From Phaeobacter gallaeciensis DSM 26640 (GTDB taxonomy: Bacteria > Pseudomonadota > Alphaproteobacteria > Rhodobacterales > Rhodobacteraceae): 64,000 nucleotides of DNA. A program made the position numbers and the translations under genes. The DNA lies in the NCBI RefSeq assembly GCF_000511385.1, contig NC_023137.1, positions 263,001 through 327,000 of the forward strand, given 5' to 3'. Below, piece after piece: positions 34,877-43,804 of the stretch. The first letter of the stretch is position 1; every line of letters begins with the position of its first letter. Below the pieces are notes generated by a model that made no database searches, was not told the origin of the DNA, and saw only the letters and a program-made list of their open reading frames with translations.

Positions 34877-34947
34877 GGGTTCGATGAGGGTACGCGGTGG
34901 TCGCTGGCCCTCCTCTCAACCCCAACGCCTGAGAAAAAGGCATGACT

Positions 34948-35262
34948 ATGCAAAGCCAAAATATCCGTATCCGGCTGAAGGCATTCGACTTCCGCGTACT
35001 GGACGCCAGCACGCAGGAAATCGTGAACACTGCCAAGCGGACCGGCGCGCAGGTGCGCGGCCCGATCCCCCTGCCGAACAAGATTGAGAAATTCACCGTT
35101 CTGCGTGGCCCGCACGTTGACAAGAAATCTCGTGACCAGTTCGAGATCCGCACCCACAAGCGGCTCCTGGACATCGTTGATCCGACCCCCCAGACCGTGG
35201 ACGCGCTGATGAAGCTCGACCTCGCCGCTGGTGTGGACGTCGAAATCAAGCTGCAATCCTAA
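34948..35262 (+). CDS. rpsJ: 30S ribosomal protein S10
   Basis: A 104-residue S10 (NusE), also a partner of NusB in antitermination. The family sequence [20 protein letters not shown] is complete. I prefer the ATG at 34948 because AAAAAGG is then seven bases away; with the ATG at 34942 it would be adjacent to the start. First gene of the S10 operon. Confidence 0.96.
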   Translation: MQSQNIRIRLKAFDFRVLDASTQEIVNTAKRTGAQVRGPIPLPNKIEKFTVLRGPHVDKKSRDQFEIRTHKRLLDIVDPTPQTVDALMKLDLAAGVDVEIKLQS

Positions 35263-35280
35263 GATCGGAGGGTAATGAAT

Positions 35281-35994
35281 ATGCGCTCTGGTATTATCGC
35301 AAAAAAAGTCGGCATGACCCGGCTGTTCCTCGAAGACGGCAAGCAGGTTCCTGTGACCGTTCTTCAGCTGGACGGCCTGCAAGTGACCGCACAGCGCACC
35401 GAGGAAAAAGACGGCTACACAGCTGTTCAGCTCGGCGCAGGTTCGGCCAAGGTCAAGCGCGTCTCCAAAGCCATGCGCGGCCACTTCGCAGCAGCGAAGG
35501 TTGAGCCCAAGCGCAAGCTGGTTGAATTCCGCGTGCCTGCTGACGGCCTGATTGAAGTGGGTGCGGAAATCTCCGCAGAGCACTTCCTCGAAGGTCAGAA
35601 GGTTGACGTGACCGGCACCTCCATCGGTAAAGGTTTCGCCGGTGCGATGAAGCGCTGGAACTTTGGTGGTCTGCGCGCCTCGCACGGTGTGTCGATCTCC
35701 CACCGTTCCCACGGTTCGACCGGTCAGTGTCAGGATCCTGGCAAGGTTTTCAAAGGCAAGAAAATGGCCGGCCACATGGGTGCTGCCCGCGTGACCACTC
35801 AGAACCTTGAGGTCGTCAAGACCGACGCCGATCGTGGCCTGATCATGATCAAAGGCGCCGTTCCCGGCTCCAAAGGTGGCTGGGTCACCGTTAAAGACGC
35901 CGTGAAAAAGAAAGCCCCCGAAGGTCTGCCCTATCCGGCAGCTCTGAAGTCGGCTGCAGCGGAAGAAGTCTCCGCGGAAGGTGGTGAAGCATGA
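35281..35994 (+). CDS. rplC: 50S ribosomal protein L3
   Basis: A 237-residue L3, which binds near the peptidyl-transferase centre. It begins [20 protein letters not shown] and contains [20 protein letters not shown], which includes the glutamine methylated in E. coli, and [20 protein letters not shown] lies seven bases before the ATG at 35281; the ATG at 35275 is too close to it. The C-terminal 25 residues are an extension typical of alphaproteobacteria. rplD overlaps by four bases. Confidence 0.96.
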   Translation: MRSGIIAKKVGMTRLFLEDGKQVPVTVLQLDGLQVTAQRTEEKDGYTAVQLGAGSAKVKRVSKAMRGHFAAAKVEPKRKLVEFRVPADGLIEVGAEISAEHFLEGQKVDVTGTSIGKGFAGAMKRWNFGGLRASHGVSISHRSHGSTGQCQDPGKVFKGKKMAGHMGAARVTTQNLEVVKTDADRGLIMIKGAVPGSKGGWVTVKDAVKKKAPEGLPYPAALKSAAAEEVSAEGGEA

Positions 35995-36608
35995 AACTTG
36001 ATGTGATCAAACTTGACGGCGCCAAAGCCGGCGACATCGAGCTGGATGCAGAGCTGTTCGGCCTCGAGCCGCGCACCGACATCCTGCACCGTGTGGTGCG
36101 CTGGCAGCGCAACAACGCGCAGCAGGGCACGCACAAGGTCAAGACCCGCTCCGAGACCTCCTACTCAACCAAGAAGATCTATCGCCAAAAAGGCACCGGT
36201 GGCGCACGTCACGGTGACCGTAACGCGCCGATCTTCCGCAAGGGTGGTATCTACAAGGGTCCGACCCCGCGTTCGCACGGCCACGAGCTGACCAAGAAAT
36301 TCCGCAAGCTGGGTCTGCGCCACGCGCTGTCCGCCAAGGCAAAAGCGGGTGAACTGGTCGTTATTGAAAACGCCGATTCCGCAGGCAAGACAGCCGCTCT
36401 GGCCAAGCAGGTCAAAGACCTGGGCTGGAAGCGCGCACTGGTCATCGATGGCGCATCCGTGGACGAGGGCTTTGCCCGCGCCGCGCGCAACATCGACGGT
36501 CTGGATATCCTGCCGACAATGGGCGCAAACGTCTATGACATCCTGAAGCGTGACACCCTGGTGATCACCAAAGCAGGTGTCGAAGCACTGGAGGCTCGCC
36601 TGAAATGA
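35991..36608 (+). CDS. rplD: 50S ribosomal protein L4
   Basis: A 205-residue L4, which lines the exit tunnel and represses the S10 operon in E. coli. The tunnel loop [20 protein letters not shown] is intact, with no macrolide-type change visible. The gene overlaps rplC and rplW by four bases each, so all three are coupled. Confidence 0.96.
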   Translation: MKLDVIKLDGAKAGDIELDAELFGLEPRTDILHRVVRWQRNNAQQGTHKVKTRSETSYSTKKIYRQKGTGGARHGDRNAPIFRKGGIYKGPTPRSHGHELTKKFRKLGLRHALSAKAKAGELVVIENADSAGKTAALAKQVKDLGWKRALVIDGASVDEGFARAARNIDGLDILPTMGANVYDILKRDTLVITKAGVEALEARLK

Positions 36609-36901
36609 GCGCGAAGGCAGAACACTACGACGTGATCCGCAAGCCGATCATCACTGAAAAAGCAACCATGGCATCCGAAACCGGTGCAGTGGTCTTCGAA
36701 GTGGCGATCGACTCCAATAAGCCCCAGATCAAAGAAGCCGTTGAGGCGCTCTTTGGTGTGAAGGTCAAAGCGGTCAACACCACCATTACCAAGGGTAAGG
36801 TTAAGCGTTTCCGCGGCCAGATCGGCCGTCGCAAGGACGTCAAGAAAGCCTATGTGACCCTGGAAGAAGGCAACACCATCGACGTGTCCACCGGACTCTG
36901 A
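36605..36901 (+). CDS. rplW: 50S ribosomal protein L23
   Basis: A 98-residue L23, the docking site for trigger factor and SRP at the tunnel exit. The family parts are [20 protein letters not shown] and the C-terminal [10 protein letters not shown]. In most bacteria rplB follows at once; here a strong terminator and a foreign-looking gene come in between. Confidence 0.95.
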   Translation: MSAKAEHYDVIRKPIITEKATMASETGAVVFEVAIDSNKPQIKEAVEALFGVKVKAVNTTITKGKVKRFRGQIGRRKDVKKAYVTLEEGNTIDVSTGL

Positions 36902-36924
36902 GATCTGTTTGTCTGAGACTTAAG

Positions 36925-36953
36925 AAGGCCCCTGCGAAAGCGGGGGCCTTTTT
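36925..36953 (+). terminator. Intrinsic terminator after rplW
   Basis: AAGGCCCCTGC and GCGGGGGCCTT form an 11-bp stem with a GAAA loop (36936-36939), followed by TTT. It ends the first S10 block before the inserted nuclease-like gene. Confidence 0.94.
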
Positions 36954-37000
36954 CGTTTTGGGTACGGTCAAACCACGAAGATCCACTTCAGTCCCTAGGT

Positions 37001-37055
37001 GGGCGTGAAGCGCCCTCCCATGGGGAGGGTCGGGCGCTGCCCGGCCTGCGGCCGG
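37001..37055. repeat. Chain of small GC-rich inverted repeats
   Basis: GGGCG-TGAAG-CGCCC (37001-37015) and the perfect CCGGCC-TGC-GGCCGG (37041-37055) flank a further CTCCC/GGGAG pair. The block sits between the rplW terminator and the nuclease-like gene, and resembles REP-like extragenic sequence. A similar GGGCGC/GCCCG style block follows tuf copy 1. Confidence 0.5.
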
Positions 37056-37148
37056 ACCACTTTTCCATAAGTGGAATTTCGCGTGTCTATTGATTTATTA
37101 GGTTGTTTAGGGCTGAATACGCCGAGAAGAATTTCCGATTGGTTTCAA

Positions 37149-38027
37149 ATGAGCAAAACATCCACTGTCAAAAACCCTTTGACGATCATTGCTATCTTTG
37201 CGGGCCTTACAGAGGTCGGAGGCACTGGCGTTTTGCCGCTTCTTTCCTCAGATGCACAGAGTGTGTACATCTGGTTTTTGATGATCTTCCCAATATTTTT
37301 GGTGGTTCTGTTTTTCTGTACGCTCAACTTTAATCGAGAGGTTCTCTATGCGCCTTCTGACTGGTCTAATGAGGACAACTTTTTCCGAAAATTGTCAAAA
37401 GTCTCTCCAGAAGAAAGGCTCTCTCAAGTTGAGGAGGAAATCGAAGATGCGCAACACGACGGTGAAGGGGTTTCTGACGAAGAGGTTGGTGGGGGGCGCT
37501 GCGAGGATAGTGTCGATTCAGCTACTACTCACAGCGAGTTGAAGAATGACACTGATCGTAAAAATCGCTTATTGAAGCAGCAAGCTGAAAATTATGCTTT
37601 TACATACCGTGCAGCAGAGGAGTTTGGCCTAAGTAAGCTTGCGGGCAAGTTGAAGCTAGATTTTCGATCTGGAGTTAGGTTTTCGTCTAATGATATGCCG
37701 AACACGATTTTTGATGGCTTGGCAATTGATGAGAAGACCGTTCACTTGGCTGAGGTGAAATACTCTAGAACGGGGTTCACTTCTTCACTCATAAGTCGTT
37801 TTTCGACAGAGCTAGCAAAATTCAAGCTCGTCCGGAATTCCTTTTTGGAAGACGGAAAAGATCTGGTTCTCCATTTGGTAGTAGTTGCGCCAAGTTTCTC
37901 AGCGGGAAACGTTGCCGACAAGCGCGCCGAAGAGCGCTTGCTTAAGATGGCACGAAGCTACGGAGTGAATACTAAAATACATGTTTTTCCATGGGTGCGC
38001 GCGCCGTCAGTCGATGATCATCCCTAG
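37149..38027 (+). CDS. Membrane-anchored PD-(D/E)xK nuclease-like protein
   Basis: A protein of 292 residues from the ATG at 37149, or 318 from a GTG at 37071. Two membrane helices (about residues 11-32 and 39-59) are followed by LNFNREVLYAPSDW, a highly acidic linker (about 86-125), a charged coil, and a C-terminal domain. That domain contains D189 in TIFDGLAID and E202-x-K204 in VHLAEVKYS, the arrangement of PD-(D/E)xK restriction-type nucleases: aspartate, strand, then ExK. The acidic linker and A/T-rich codons differ strongly from the ribosomal neighbours. Its place between the rplW terminator and rplB suggests insertion. A defence effector held at the membrane is my inference; no match was searched. 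Confidence 0.7.
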   Translation: MSKTSTVKNPLTIIAIFAGLTEVGGTGVLPLLSSDAQSVYIWFLMIFPIFLVVLFFCTLNFNREVLYAPSDWSNEDNFFRKLSKVSPEERLSQVEEEIEDAQHDGEGVSDEEVGGGRCEDSVDSATTHSELKNDTDRKNRLLKQQAENYAFTYRAAEEFGLSKLAGKLKLDFRSGVRFSSNDMPNTIFDGLAIDEKTVHLAEVKYSRTGFTSSLISRFSTELAKFKLVRNSFLEDGKDLVLHLVVVAPSFSAGNVADKRAEERLLKMARSYGVNTKIHVFPWVRAPSVDDHP

Positions 38028-38127
38028 GAATTGCATAATTCCCACGTCTGGCATAGTAGAGTTTTACCGGTAGCCTCTTCCCCATTGCCACCCTTCCGAC
38101 TCTCTGCTATTGCGCACCAATCCTGAC

Positions 38128-38150
38128 GACCCCGGATTCGCTCCGGGGTT
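38128..38150 (+). promoter_or_regulatory. Hairpin upstream of rplB
   Basis: ACCCCGGA and TCCGGGGT pair around TTCGC, followed by TATTACG. It could be the terminator of the nuclease-like gene or part of the rplB leader. A CCTATATC at 38194-38201 is a possible -10 for rplB but I see no matching -35. Confidence 0.5.
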
Positions 38151-38283
38151 ATTACGTTTGTCAGGATGCACGAACTCGGGGACCTTTGGGGCCCTATATC
38201 ACTGGCACCTACGGGGGCCTTAAACATAGCTGGACCAAAGACAAAAACCTAAGGTCTGGCACGCTAAACGGAAGACAGAAAGC

Positions 38284-39126
38284 ATGGCACTCAAGTCGTA
38301 TAAGCCGACGACGCCGGGCCAGCGTGGGCTGGTTCTGATCGACCGTTCGGAGCTTTGGAAAGGGCGTCCGGTCAAATCTCTCACTGAGGGTCTGACCAAA
38401 TCGGGCGGCCGGAACAACACCGGACGGATCACTTCACGTCGTCGTGGCGGCGGCGCAAAGCGTCTCTACCGGATCGTTGACTTCAAACGGAACAAATTTG
38501 ATGTCTCGGCAACCGTTGAACGGATCGAATATGACCCGAACCGGACCGCATTCATCGCGCTGATCAAATACGAAGACGGCGAGCAGGCCTATATCCTCGC
38601 TCCGCAGCGTCTGGCAGTTGGTGACAAAGTCGTTGCATCCGCAAAGGCCGACATCAAGCCGGGCAACGCAATGCCGTTCTCGGGCATGCCGATCGGTACC
38701 ATCGTTCACAACATCGAAATGAAGCCCGGCAAAGGCGGCCAGATCGCCCGTGCTGCCGGTACTTACGCTCAGTTCGTTGGTCGTGATGGTGGCTACGCTC
38801 AGATCCGCCTGTCCTCGGGCGAACTGCGCCTGGTTCGTCAGGAATGCATGGCCACCGTTGGTGCGGTCAGCAACCCCGACAACTCCAACCAGAACTTTGG
38901 TAAAGCCGGCCGTATGCGCCACAAGGGCAAGCGTCCTTCTGTGCGTGGTGTGGTTATGAACCCGATCGATCACCCGCACGGTGGTGGTGAAGGTCGTACC
39001 TCCGGTGGCCGTCACCCCGTGACACCCTGGGGTAAGCCGACCAAAGGCAAGCGTACCCGCAACAAAAACAAAGCGTCGCAAAAGCTTATCATCCGCTCGC
39101 GCCACGCCAAGAAGAAGGGACGTTAA
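38284..39126 (+). CDS. rplB: 50S ribosomal protein L2
   Basis: A 280-residue L2, essential for subunit joining and close to the peptidyl-transferase centre. It begins [20 protein letters not shown] and has [20 protein letters not shown] with the conserved histidines. GAAGACAGAAAGC precedes the ATG. It opens the second S10 block here, so a promoter must lie in the 256 bases upstream or in the inserted gene. Confidence 0.97.
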   Translation: MALKSYKPTTPGQRGLVLIDRSELWKGRPVKSLTEGLTKSGGRNNTGRITSRRRGGGAKRLYRIVDFKRNKFDVSATVERIEYDPNRTAFIALIKYEDGEQAYILAPQRLAVGDKVVASAKADIKPGNAMPFSGMPIGTIVHNIEMKPGKGGQIARAAGTYAQFVGRDGGYAQIRLSSGELRLVRQECMATVGAVSNPDNSNQNFGKAGRMRHKGKRPSVRGVVMNPIDHPHGGGEGRTSGGRHPVTPWGKPTKGKRTRNKNKASQKLIIRSRHAKKKGR

Positions 39127-39129
39127 TCT

Positions 39130-39408
39130 ATGTCTCGCTCTGTATGGAAAGGCCCCTTTGTCGATGCTTACGTGCTGAAAAAAGCCGAAGCAGCGCGCGA
39201 GTCGGGCCGCAACGAAGTCATCAAGATCTGGTCGCGTCGTTCCACCATTCTGCCCCAGTTCGTGGGTCTGACATTTGGTGTGTACAACGGTCAGAAGCAC
39301 ATTCCCGTCAACGTCTCGGAAGACATGATTGGTCAGAAGTTCGGTGAATACTCCCCGACTCGGACCTATTACGGTCACGCTGCGGACAAAAAAGCGAAGC
39401 GGAAGTAA
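39130..39408 (+). CDS. rpsS: 30S ribosomal protein S19
   Basis: A 92-residue S19 of the 30S head, starting [20 protein letters not shown] and including the [20 protein letters not shown] end. Three bases separate it from rplB and three from rplV. Confidence 0.97.
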   Translation: MSRSVWKGPFVDAYVLKKAEAARESGRNEVIKIWSRRSTILPQFVGLTFGVYNGQKHIPVNVSEDMIGQKFGEYSPTRTYYGHAADKKAKRK

Positions 39409-39411
39409 GTC

Positions 39412-39792
39412 ATGGGCAAGGCAAAAAATCCCCGCCGCGTGGCAGACAACGAAGCAATGGCAAAACTGCGCATGCTCCGTACCTCCCCGCAGAAACTGAA
39501 CCTCGTCGCCGGCATGATCCGTGGCAAGAAAGTTGAGAAGGCTCTGACCGACCTGACTTTCTCCAACAAACGGGTTGCGCAGGACGTGAAGAAATGCCTT
39601 CAGTCCGCAATTGCGAACGCCGAGAACAACCATAACCTGGACGTCGATGAACTGATCGTTGCCGAGGCTTATGTGGGTAAAAACCTGACCATGAAACGCG
39701 GCCGTCCTCGTGCCCGTGGCCGGTTTGGCAAGATCCTCAAGCCGTTTTCGGAGATCACCATCAAGGTGCGTCAAGTTGAGGAGCAAGCCTAA
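39412..39792 (+). CDS. rplV: 50S ribosomal protein L22
   Basis: A 126-residue L22, whose long beta hairpin lines the exit tunnel ([20 protein letters not shown]). The N-terminal [20 protein letters not shown] fits relatives. The stop overlaps the rpsC start by one base. Confidence 0.96.
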   Translation: MGKAKNPRRVADNEAMAKLRMLRTSPQKLNLVAGMIRGKKVEKALTDLTFSNKRVAQDVKKCLQSAIANAENNHNLDVDELIVAEAYVGKNLTMKRGRPRARGRFGKILKPFSEITIKVRQVEEQA

Positions 39793-40499
39793 TGGGACAT
39801 AAAGTCAATCCGGTCGGCATGCGCCTTCAGGTCAACCGCACCTGGGACAGCCGTTGGTATGCCGACACCAAAGACTATGGTGATCTGCTGCTGGAAGACC
39901 TGCGCATCCGTGATTTCATCAAGGAAGAGTGCAAGCAGGCAGGCATCGCCCGTGTGATCATCGAACGCCCCCACAAGAAGTGCCGTGTGACCATTCACAC
40001 CGCGCGTCCGGGCGTGATCATCGGTAAAAAAGGTGCTGACATCGAAGTGCTGCGCAAGAAGCTCGCCTCGATGACAGACTCGGAACTGCACCTCAACATC
40101 GTTGAAGTCCGCAAGCCCGAGCTCGACGCACAGCTGGTTGGCGAGTCCATCGCTCAGCAGCTGGAACGTCGTGTGTCCTTCCGTCGCGCGATGAAGCGTG
40201 CCGTACAGAACGCCATGCGTATGGGCGCCCTGGGTATCCGGGTGAACGTTGCTGGGCGTCTGGGCGGCGCTGAAATCGCACGGACCGAATGGTACCGTGA
40301 GGGTCGTGTGCCTCTGCACACGCTGCGCGCCGACATCGATTACGCTCACTCCGAAGCCATGACCCCTTACGGGATCATCGGGATCAAAGTCTGGATCTTC
40401 AAAGGCGAGATCATGGAACACGATCCTCAGGCGCGTGATCGTAAAGCACAGGAACTCCAGGACGGTCCGGCACCTCGCGGTGCAGGCGGTCGTCGCTAA
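39792..40499 (+). CDS. rpsC: 30S ribosomal protein S3
   Basis: A 235-residue S3 at the mRNA entry site, with a KH domain ([20 protein letters not shown]) and the S3 C-terminal domain ([20 protein letters not shown]). The last 25 residues are a charged tail. rplP follows 12 bases on with AAGGAGGAG as its ribosome site. Confidence 0.97.
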   Translation: MGHKVNPVGMRLQVNRTWDSRWYADTKDYGDLLLEDLRIRDFIKEECKQAGIARVIIERPHKKCRVTIHTARPGVIIGKKGADIEVLRKKLASMTDSELHLNIVEVRKPELDAQLVGESIAQQLERRVSFRRAMKRAVQNAMRMGALGIRVNVAGRLGGAEIARTEWYREGRVPLHTLRADIDYAHSEAMTPYGIIGIKVWIFKGEIMEHDPQARDRKAQELQDGPAPRGAGGRR

Positions 40500-40511
40500 G
40501 GAGGAGATGAC

Positions 40512-40925
40512 ATGCTTCAACCAAAGCGTACTAAATTCCGCAAAATGCACAAAGGCCGGATCTCCGGTCTGGCAAAAGGCGGTTCGGACCTGAACTTCGG
40601 CACCTATGGCCTGAAGGCAACCACTCCTGAGCGCGTCACCGCGCGTCAGATTGAGGCTGCTCGTCGTGCCATGACCCGCCACATGAAGCGTCAGGGTCGT
40701 GTCTGGATCCGTATCTTCCCGGACACCCCGGTGACCTCCAAGCCCGTCGAAGTTCGTATGGGTAAAGGTAAAGGCTCCGTGGATTACTGGGCTTGCAAAG
40801 TGAAGCCCGGTCGCGTGATGTTCGAGATCGACGGCGTCAATGACGACATCGCACGTGAGGCCCTGCGCCTGGCCGCGATGAAGCTGCCGGTCAAGACCCG
40901 CGTCGTGGTTCGCGAAGACTGGTAA
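40512..40925 (+). CDS. rplP: 50S ribosomal protein L16
   Basis: A 137-residue L16, which shapes the A-site tRNA elbow. It has [20 protein letters not shown] and the [20 protein letters not shown] loop; the arginine of the VRMGKGKG segment corresponds to the residue hydroxylated in E. coli by the oxygenase RoxA (YcfD). A strong terminator follows, and then an Fe(II)/2OG oxygenase-like gene. Confidence 0.97.
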   Translation: MLQPKRTKFRKMHKGRISGLAKGGSDLNFGTYGLKATTPERVTARQIEAARRAMTRHMKRQGRVWIRIFPDTPVTSKPVEVRMGKGKGSVDYWACKVKPGRVMFEIDGVNDDIAREALRLAAMKLPVKTRVVVREDW

Positions 40926-40962
40926 TCGGCGGCGCGGTTGCGCATCCGATGAGAAACAAAAG

Positions 40963-40992
40963 ACCCCCGCCGAGCAATCGGTGGGGGTTTTC
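40963..40992 (+). terminator. Intrinsic terminator after rplP
   Basis: ACCCCCGCCGA and TCGGTGGGGGT form an 11-bp stem with one G-T pair and a GCAA loop, followed by TTTTC. It ends the rplB-rplP block. Confidence 0.92.
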
Positions 40993-41092
40993 TTATGCTG
41001 AATGGTGGGCGGCTCTGATAGTCGAAAATGGGCAAGGGGCGTAGCGCACAGAGCCTCTCGCCAGTCTCCCCTGGCTAGGCTATGACTGCGCT

Positions 41093-41713
41093 ATGGCACA
41101 GATAGATTCCCTCTTCGTAACCCGTCTTTACCGCGCTGCCCTGTCCGAACACGGACCCAAGGTTGACGCGGGTGAACTTGAAAACTCCTGCTTCGTGATC
41201 GCGCAAGACGACGACGCAGGCCAGGACTGGTGCGAGGAGAACGGCTATCCCGGCTACACCTCCTATGCCTCATTGACGGATCTGCCCTGGCGATTCCCGA
41301 TTTTTGCCGATCTGGTGAAGTCTCTGGACCTTCATGTTGCGGCCTTTGCCAAGGATCTGGAACTCGATCTCGACGGTCGCGCATTGGTGCTGGAGGATCT
41401 CTGGATCAACATCCTGCCCGAAGGCGGCACTCATGCCAGCCACATCCACCCCCATTCGGTGATTTCGGGTACCACCTATGTCTCCATGCCGGATGGCGCT
41501 TCCGCGCTGAAGCTGGAAGATCCGCGCCACGCCATGATGATGGCGCATCCGCCGCGCACCAAAGATTGCCGGCAGGAGCTGAAGAGCTTCGTCTACCAGA
41601 AACCTCGTGTTGGTGATGTGCTGCTCTGGGAAAGCTTCATTCGCCACGAGGTGCCGATGAACATGGCCGAAGACGAGCGCGTCTCCGTGAGCTTTAATTA
41701 CCGTTGGGAGTGA
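41093..41713 (+). CDS. Putative 2-oxoglutarate/Fe(II) oxygenase, TIGR02466 type
   Basis: A 206-residue double-stranded beta-helix protein of the TIGR02466 (2OG-FeII_Oxy_5) kind. The probable iron site is HASHIHPH (residues 114-121) with the distal histidine H185 in SFIRHEVP, and R196 in ERVSVSFNYRWE for 2-oxoglutarate. Members are predicted hydroxylases with mostly unknown substrates. It stands 167 bases after rplP on the same strand, behind a terminator, followed by two small membrane-protein genes. Whether it modifies a ribosomal protein is only a hypothesis. Confidence 0.83.
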   Translation: MAQIDSLFVTRLYRAALSEHGPKVDAGELENSCFVIAQDDDAGQDWCEENGYPGYTSYASLTDLPWRFPIFADLVKSLDLHVAAFAKDLELDLDGRALVLEDLWINILPEGGTHASHIHPHSVISGTTYVSMPDGASALKLEDPRHAMMMAHPPRTKDCRQELKSFVYQKPRVGDVLLWESFIRHEVPMNMAEDERVSVSFNYRWE

Positions 41714-41719
41714 TCAGAC

Positions 41720-41947
41720 GTGAAGACCGTTGATATCGTTAAATGGGTTGCAACCGCTATTCAGCTGGTTGGCTATGGAATGACCGGTCTTAATATGACC
41801 CCGTGGAATGTTTACTTCTTCTTCGCCGGTATTTTTCTGTGGTTTGCCGTTGGCGCGATGTGGAAAGACAAGGCGATTATGGTGGTGCATGTGGGGGCGT
41901 TCATTTCTCTGCTGATTGGGCATCTTAACGCGCCTCCAGTTTATTAA
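41720..41947 (+). CDS. Small membrane protein, DUF6552-like
   Basis: A 75-residue protein starting at a GTG (41720), with two to three hydrophobic helices: VDIVKWVATAIQLVGYGMTG, then WNVYFFFAGIFLWFAVGAMW and AIMVVHVGAFISLLIGHL. It resembles the small Rhodobacteraceae family DUF6552. Function unknown. It starts six bases after the oxygenase gene, so the two are probably one operon. Confidence 0.7.
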   Translation: MKTVDIVKWVATAIQLVGYGMTGLNMTPWNVYFFFAGIFLWFAVGAMWKDKAIMVVHVGAFISLLIGHLNAPPVY

Positions 41948-42001
41948 AGTGGCTGTTTTCAGCGGATGCACCCCAAGGTGTGTCGACACTAGGTACGCAG
42001 C

Positions 42002-42367
42002 ATGTACGATCACCCGGCAATCGAACTGTTGGAGGGCGAGCAGGCGGTTCACGCCACTCACGCCCGCATAGCGCCAACGCTGAACGAGATAATCGTCATC
42101 GTGCTTTGCGCACCAGTGGCGCTGGTGATTTGGCTGTTTATCCATAGGTCCTTTCGCTCGGTCACCTACATCATAACCACGCGGCGCGTGTTGATTGTCG
42201 AAAAGCAGGGCATTGTCGATCAGATCCGCATTCAGGATATTCAGCGAGTTAAGGTGAGACGGCGCGCAGTTATGATCTTTGCAATGAGGAAGCGTCTGTG
42301 GCTCGCGCGGCTGCAAAACGGGTGGCAATTTGATACGATCTTAACGCGGGTTCGCGCACTGCGTTAG
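42002..42367 (+). CDS. PH domain-containing membrane protein
   Basis: A 121-residue protein with one membrane segment (about residues 28-46, EIIVIVLCAPVALVIWLFI) followed by a bacterial PH domain of the YdbS kind: RSVTYIITTRRVLIVEKQGI and then IRIQDIQRVKVRRRAV. Such domains are common in small membrane proteins of unknown role. It follows the DUF6552 gene by 54 bases on the same strand. Confidence 0.7.
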   Translation: MYDHPAIELLEGEQAVHATHARIAPTLNEIIVIVLCAPVALVIWLFIHRSFRSVTYIITTRRVLIVEKQGIVDQIRIQDIQRVKVRRRAVMIFAMRKRLWLARLQNGWQFDTILTRVRALR

Positions 42368-42406
42368 GCGCCGCGACCGGGTTAAAACGGTGTCGTAACT
42401 TCGCCC

Positions 42407-42435
42407 TTGCCCCGACTGCCTACCTCCTGTAAGTG
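42407..42435 (+). promoter_or_regulatory. Candidate promoter of rpmC and the spc block
   Basis: TTGCCC (42407-42412), 17 bases and TAAGTG (42430-42435) upstream of rpmC. The -10 is weak; another promoter may exist in the 200-base gap. Confidence 0.3.
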
Positions 42436-42578
42436 GACCCATCGCCTGACCCTTGATTTCTCTGGATCCGGGGCTGGTGATTCTTTTTGCCGCGTCTTTT
42501 GGCGCGGTGTGACATAACCCACCAGGTAACAAGGTGACCCTCGGGGCCTTCTGGTGCTTTGGACAAGGAACAAAGGCG

Positions 42579-42779
42579 ATGAACGCCAATGATCTGCGCG
42601 AGAAAACCGTGGATGAACTCCGCGATACCCTCGCATCCCTGAAAAAAGAGAGCTTCAACCTGCGTTTTCAGCAGGCAACCGGTCAGCTGGAATCGACCGC
42701 AGGCATCAAGGCGGCTCGCCGCAATGCTGCACGCGTCAAGACCATCCTGAACGAAAAAGCCGCAGCAGCGGCTGAATAA
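42579..42779 (+). CDS. rpmC: 50S ribosomal protein L29
   Basis: A 66-residue L29 beginning [20 protein letters not shown], a two-helix hairpin near the tunnel exit. The start at 42579 has ACAAGGAACAAAGGCG upstream. It opens the block that runs to rpmD, apart from rplP, its usual neighbour. Confidence 0.94.
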   Translation: MNANDLREKTVDELRDTLASLKKESFNLRFQQATGQLESTAGIKAARRNAARVKTILNEKAAAAAE

Positions 42780-42791
42780 GGAGCTACTCGA

Positions 42792-43022
42792 ATGCCCAAA
42801 CGTATCCTGTCTGGCGTCGTGACCTCCGACGCAAACGCACAGACCGTCACCGTATCCGTAGAGCGTCGCTTTACGCATCCGGTTCTGAAGAAAACCATCC
42901 GTAAGTCCAAGAAATACCGGGCTCACGATGAACAGAACGCTTTCAAGGTCGGCGATTCCGTACGCATCATTGAGTGCGCGCCGAAATCGAAAACGAAACG
43001 CTGGGAAGTTCTGGAAGCCTAA
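42792..43022 (+). CDS. rpsQ: 30S ribosomal protein S17
   Basis: A 76-residue S17, a primary 16S rRNA binder. It has [20 protein letters not shown] and the [20 protein letters not shown] block. AAGGAGCTACTCGA lies before the ATG. Confidence 0.95.
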   Translation: MPKRILSGVVTSDANAQTVTVSVERRFTHPVLKKTIRKSKKYRAHDEQNAFKVGDSVRIIECAPKSKTKRWEVLEA

Positions 43023-43067
43023 GAGTCTCATCCGAGACTCCTGGCGACTAGACTTAACAGTTAGTCG
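43023..43067 (+). promoter_or_regulatory. Two hairpins between rpsQ and rplN
   Basis: GAGTCTC-ATCC-GAGACTC (43023-43040) is a perfect 7-bp stem starting right after the rpsQ stop. CGACTA(G)ACT-TAAC-AGTTAGTCG (43045-43067) forms a second stem with one bulge. There is no T-run. They may be processing sites or protein-binding elements. Confidence 0.65.
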
Positions 43068-43121
43068 AAACCCTGGGGGATCACGCCACGCATCGGCGCC
43101 CCAAAGGTCGGGAGAAACCAC

Positions 43122-43490
43122 ATGATCCAGATGCAAACAAACCTGGATGTTGCTGACAACTCCGGCGCTCGCCGAGTTCAGTGCATCAAGGTTCTGGGTG
43201 GTTCCAAGCGTAAATACGCATCCGTAGGCGACATCATCGTCGTCTCGGTCAAGGAAGCCATCCCGCGCGGCCGCGTGAAAAAAGGGGACGTCCGCAAGGC
43301 CGTCGTCGTACGCACCGCCAAAGAGGTCCGTCGTGAAGACGGCACCGCAATCCGTTTTGACCGCAATGCAGCTGTCATCCTGAACAACAACAACGAGCCG
43401 GTAGGTACCCGTATCTTTGGCCCGGTTGTTCGTGAGCTGCGCGCGAAAAACTTCATGAAGATCATCTCGCTCGCTCCGGAGGTGCTGTAA
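43122..43490 (+). CDS. rplN: 50S ribosomal protein L14
   Basis: A 122-residue L14 with [20 protein letters not shown] and the C-terminal [20 protein letters not shown]. It begins 99 bases after rpsQ, past two hairpins, with GGGAGAAACCAC as ribosome site. Confidence 0.97.
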   Translation: MIQMQTNLDVADNSGARRVQCIKVLGGSKRKYASVGDIIVVSVKEAIPRGRVKKGDVRKAVVVRTAKEVRREDGTAIRFDRNAAVILNNNNEPVGTRIFGPVVRELRAKNFMKIISLAPEVL

Positions 43491-43492
43491 TC

Positions 43493-43804
43493 ATGGCTGC
43501 TAAACTCCGCAAAGGCGACAAGGTCGTCGTGCTGGCCGGCAAGGACAAGGGCAAAGAAGGCACCATCGCCTCCGTTGACCCCAAAGCTGGCAAAGCCATC
43601 GTTGACGGCGTGAACATGGCAATCCGCCACACCCGTCAGACCCAGTCCGACCAGGGTGGCCGTCTGCCTAAGGCACTGCCGATCCAGCTGTCGAACCTGG
43701 CTCTGCTGGACGCAAATGGCAAAGCAACCCGCGTTGGCTTCCGCATGGAAGGCGACAAGAAAGTGCGCTTCGCTAAAACCACGGGGGACGTGATCGATGC
43801 TTGA
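43493..43804 (+). CDS. rplX: 50S ribosomal protein L24
   Basis: A 103-residue L24 with the KOW motif near the start ([20 protein letters not shown]). It overlaps the start of rplE by eight bases. Confidence 0.95.
   Translation: MAAKLRKGDKVVVLAGKDKGKEGTIASVDPKAGKAIVDGVNMAIRHTRQTQSDQGGRLPKALPIQLSNLALLDANGKATRVGFRMEGDKKVRFAKTTGDVIDA

Larger units (their letters stand above)
34618..34947 (+). other. Promoter and leader region of the S10 operon
   Basis: The 330 bases between the membrane-protein gene and rpsJ. The first 100 are A/T-rich and belong to the end of the accessory module; no terminator is evident there. The rest is G/C-rich and holds the rpsJ promoter and a leader hairpin, listed separately. 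Confidence 0.6.
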
